Below, piece after piece: positions 14,886 to 16,876 of a stretch of DNA of 16,876 nt. The stretch comes from Blastocatellia bacterium (lineage in GTDB: Bacteria > Acidobacteriota > Blastocatellia > Pyrinomonadales > Pyrinomonadaceae). Position 1 is the first letter of the stretch; the number at the start of each line of letters is the position of its first letter. The notes below the pieces were generated by a model. That model was given only the letters and a program-made list of their open reading frames with translations, was not told the origin of the DNA and ran no database searches. The DNA lies in the NCBI GenBank assembly GCA_003488005.1, contig DNND01000132.1, positions 4,410 through 21,285 on the forward strand, given 5' to 3'. The translations under genes and the position numbers were made by a program.

Positions 14886-15353
14886 CTATAGTTTCTTCAG
14901 CATGCGCACGGTGGTCCCGCCTTTGGGATCAGATGACCAATCAACCGTGTCCATAAAGTTTCGCATGAAGAAAATACCACGCCCGGAGGTTTTCAAAAGG
15001 TTCTCTTCTTTGGTCGGATCTGGGATATCGCCTGGATTGAACCCCCGCCCCTGGTCGTGAACGATGATCTCAAAAGCGTCCGGCGAGTTGCTCAGCTTTA
15101 GATCCACAACTTTCGCTTCGTCAAGTTTATTCCCGTGCAGCACAGCATTGGTCACTGCTTCACGCACCGCCATGTCTACGCCGTAGGCTACTCCTTCGTC
15201 GATGCCCAGGCGACTCAGGAATTCAGAGACTGCCGCGGCAGCTTCGGAAACCGAGTCGATGCGGCTTGGGAATCTGAGTTCAGTTGTCTCAAGAGTCACA
15301 ATTAAAAGACATGGCCGCTCCCCAGAGCCATCGCGTGCGGATCTAGGCTGCAA
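14886..15353 (-). CDS. RsbW/SpoIIAB-like anti-sigma factor serine kinase
   Basis: A GHKL-ATPase-fold kinase that would phosphorylate STAS antagonists and bind a sigma factor. The N box REAVTNAVLHGN is at 64-75, the G1 box DQGRGF at 100-105 and the G2 box SGRGIFFM at 123-130, all intact. I chose the TTG start at 15353 because a GGAG site lies seven bases before it. A GTG at 15299 would give a more typical 137-residue protein but has no ribosome site in range. It is the first gene of a minus-strand group with two STAS antagonists. No sigma factor or PP2C phosphatase is in the window, so the regulated target is unknown. It is divergent from aroA. Confidence 0.9.
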   Translation of the reverse strand: MQPRSARDGSGERPCLLIVTLETTELRFPSRIDSVSEAAAAVSEFLSRLGIDEGVAYGVDMAVREAVTNAVLHGNKLDEAKVVDLKLSNSPDAFEIIVHDQGRGFNPGDIPDPTKEENLLKTSGRGIFFMRNFMDTVDWSSDPKGGTTVRMLKKL

Positions 15354-15519
15354 AGTGAAACTCCAAAAGCTACCCGGAAGACCGAGGGTTTAACACGCTC
15401 AGCTATCGCCTGTCAAGAAGGTGCAAAACTGAATTTCGGCCGCGCTTTGTTCGCTTAAATGTTTTCATAACTATTCTTTAGAGCTTCATAGCGCGCCACT
15501 CGGCAAGGTAATATTGACT

Positions 15520-16842
15520 ATGAGAATCAAGCCGGCACGACGCCTGACCGGTCGCTGCCACCTGCCCGGAGACAAATCGATTTCGCATCGAGCGGCGCTG
15601 ATCGCCGCGCTCGCGAACGGCACGTCATACATCTCAAACTTTTCTGCCAGCCAGGATTGCGCGGCCACGCTCGGGTGTTTGGCGGCGCTTGGCGTTTCTG
15701 TTGAGCGACAGGGAACTAGGATCAAAATTGAAGGTACCGGCATGCGGTCATTGCATCCGCCTGCAGGCCCACTGAATTGCGGCAACAGTGGCACCACGAT
15801 GCGCCTGCTCGCAGGGATACTGGCGGCGCAGGACTTTCCCACCATATTGGCCGGGGACGATTCGCTGAACCAGCGTCCCATGAAGCGAATCATCGAGCCA
15901 CTTGAAAGAATGGGCGCGCGGGTTGTTTCTCGCGAGGGTCATCCGCCTTTGCAAATTGCCGGAGGCAAGACACTAAAACCGATTCGCTATGAATTGCCCG
16001 TTCCGAGTGCGCAAGTAAAGAGTTGCGTGCTGCTGGCGGGGTTGCAGGCGGAAGGGCGGACGGAAATCATCGAGCGTCACGGGTCGACCAGAGATCATAC
16101 CGAACGCATGTTGCAGTGGTTCCGTGCGCCGATTGAGTTTGTCAGCGACGGCGACAAAGCTGAAGTGCGGACTTGCGCCGTAACTGGTCCAGCCAGGTTC
16201 TCAGCCAGGGATGTCAGGGTGCCCGGAGATTTTTCTGCCGCCGCATTTTTCATCGCCGCGGCGGCGCTGCTGGAAAATTCCGAGATTGAAATCGAAGGAG
16301 TCGGGCTGAATCCGACGCGCACGCAATTTCTCGACACCTTGCGGGCGTTGGGGGCGGAGATCGACATTGGTTCAAAGAGAGATGAATCGAATGAACCAGT
16401 CGGTGTCATTCGCGCGCGTGGCGGTAAATTACGGGAAAGCCCGGAAAAAGAATTAACGCTAACGATAAGTGGTCAATTAAGCGCCGCATTGATTGATGAA
16501 CTGCCTTTGCTGGCGGTGGTTGGCAGCCAGCTTCCGGCCGGCCTGGTAATTCGCGATGCTCGTGAGTTGCGCTTCAAGGAAACCGATCGCATCGCAGCTA
16601 CCGCAAAAAATCTCAAAGCGATGGGCGCGGCGGTTGAAGAGTTTGATGACGGCTTGCGCATAGTCGGCGCTGCGCGTTTGAAAGGCGCAACGCTCGAATC
16701 GTTTGGCGATCATCGCATCGCCATGGCCTTTAGCGTGGCGGCGCTCTTGGCCGATGGAGAATCAGAAATTGCCGGCAGCGAGTGCGTCGCTGTTTCGTTT
16801 CCCAACTTTTTTGAAGTACTTGAATCGCTGGTCGAGACGTGA
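15520..16842 (+). CDS. aroA: 3-phosphoshikimate 1-carboxyvinyltransferase (EPSP synthase), class II type
   Basis: Catalyses shikimate-3-phosphate plus PEP to EPSP in the chorismate pathway. Seen in a 440-residue protein: PGDKSISHRAA from residue 16, GNSGTTMRL at 88-96, PSAQVK at 162-167, the catalytic aspartate D326, KETDRI at 353-358 with E354, and GDHRIAM at 396-402. The length is normal, and it ends inside the window, so it looks complete. The start is between ATG 15520 and an in-frame TTG at 15514; an AAGG site is 11 bases from the ATG and 5 from the TTG. I prefer the ATG because it begins the conserved MRIKPARRL stretch. It carries all four class II EPSPS signatures (GDKS, SAQVK, RDHTE, NPTR). 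Neighbours are not shikimate genes. Confidence 0.95.
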   Translation: MRIKPARRLTGRCHLPGDKSISHRAALIAALANGTSYISNFSASQDCAATLGCLAALGVSVERQGTRIKIEGTGMRSLHPPAGPLNCGNSGTTMRLLAGILAAQDFPTILAGDDSLNQRPMKRIIEPLERMGARVVSREGHPPLQIAGGKTLKPIRYELPVPSAQVKSCVLLAGLQAEGRTEIIERHGSTRDHTERMLQWFRAPIEFVSDGDKAEVRTCAVTGPARFSARDVRVPGDFSAAAFFIAAAALLENSEIEIEGVGLNPTRTQFLDTLRALGAEIDIGSKRDESNEPVGVIRARGGKLRESPEKELTLTISGQLSAALIDELPLLAVVGSQLPAGLVIRDARELRFKETDRIAATAKNLKAMGAAVEEFDDGLRIVGAARLKGATLESFGDHRIAMAFSVAALLADGESEIAGSECVAVSFPNFFEVLESLVET

Positions 16843-16876
16843 CAATTTACGTGAGATGAGGTCAGTACCACCACGC

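Noticed and set aside
15447..15477. Possible aroA promoter TTGTTC / TATTCT.
   Set aside because: The 19-base spacer and poor matches make it no better than chance in this AT-rich stretch.
1..16876. tRNA, rRNA, insertion sequence or prophage genes.
   Set aside because: No tRNA-like cloverleaf, rRNA stretch, transposase or phage gene was recognised on either strand.

Overview
This window looks like chromosomal DNA from a soil-type Gram-negative bacterium. My best guess is an acidobacterium of the Blastocatellia/Pyrinomonadaceae kind. That guess rests on moderate GC, a beta-oxidation cluster, exported PDZ and TPR proteins, an RsbW/STAS module, and gaps filled with self-complementary repeats. 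No marker gene fixes the taxonomy, so it is an inference.

Layout: (1) 2-643 is the C-terminal part of an unrecognised beta-rich protein cut by the window edge. (2) 680-2572 (minus) is an M1 aminopeptidase of the leukotriene A4 hydrolase type. (3) 2741-9155 (plus) is a fatty-acid beta-oxidation cluster in the order fadN (fused 3-hydroxyacyl-CoA dehydrogenase/enoyl-CoA hydratase), fadA (thiolase), a small nucleotidyltransferase-like gene, and fadE (acyl-CoA dehydrogenase). Order, domain architecture and protein sizes resemble the Bacillus fadNAE operon. The promoter before fadN carries a perfect 20-bp dyad, very close to the Bacillus FadR box, inside its -35/-10 spacer. (4) 9264-10217 (plus) is a metallo-beta-lactamase-fold hydrolase and 10427-11515 (plus) an exported double-PDZ protein. 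(5) 11599-15353 (minus) holds, in transcription order, an RsbW-like anti-sigma kinase, two paralogous STAS antagonists, a DUF2062 membrane protein and an exported TPR protein. (6) 15520-16842 (plus) is aroA, an EPSP synthase carrying all four class II signature motifs.

The fad genes together supply the whole beta-oxidation spiral: FadE makes the enoyl-CoA, FadN hydrates and oxidises it, and FadA cleaves it. The predicted operator suggests acyl-CoA-responsive repression by a TetR-family FadR-like protein encoded elsewhere. The RsbW/STAS trio forms the core of a partner-switching circuit, but its sigma factor and phosphatase are not in the window.

The least explained signal is in the gaps. Six intergenic elements (5263-5424, 5459-5521, 9161-9255, 10229-10355, 11517-11600, 14014-14088) have unrelated sequences but share a build: two inverted arms, each made of smaller hairpins or short direct repeats. 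They are packed tightly against start and stop codons. Together they look like a class of compound palindromic repeats rather than ordinary terminators.
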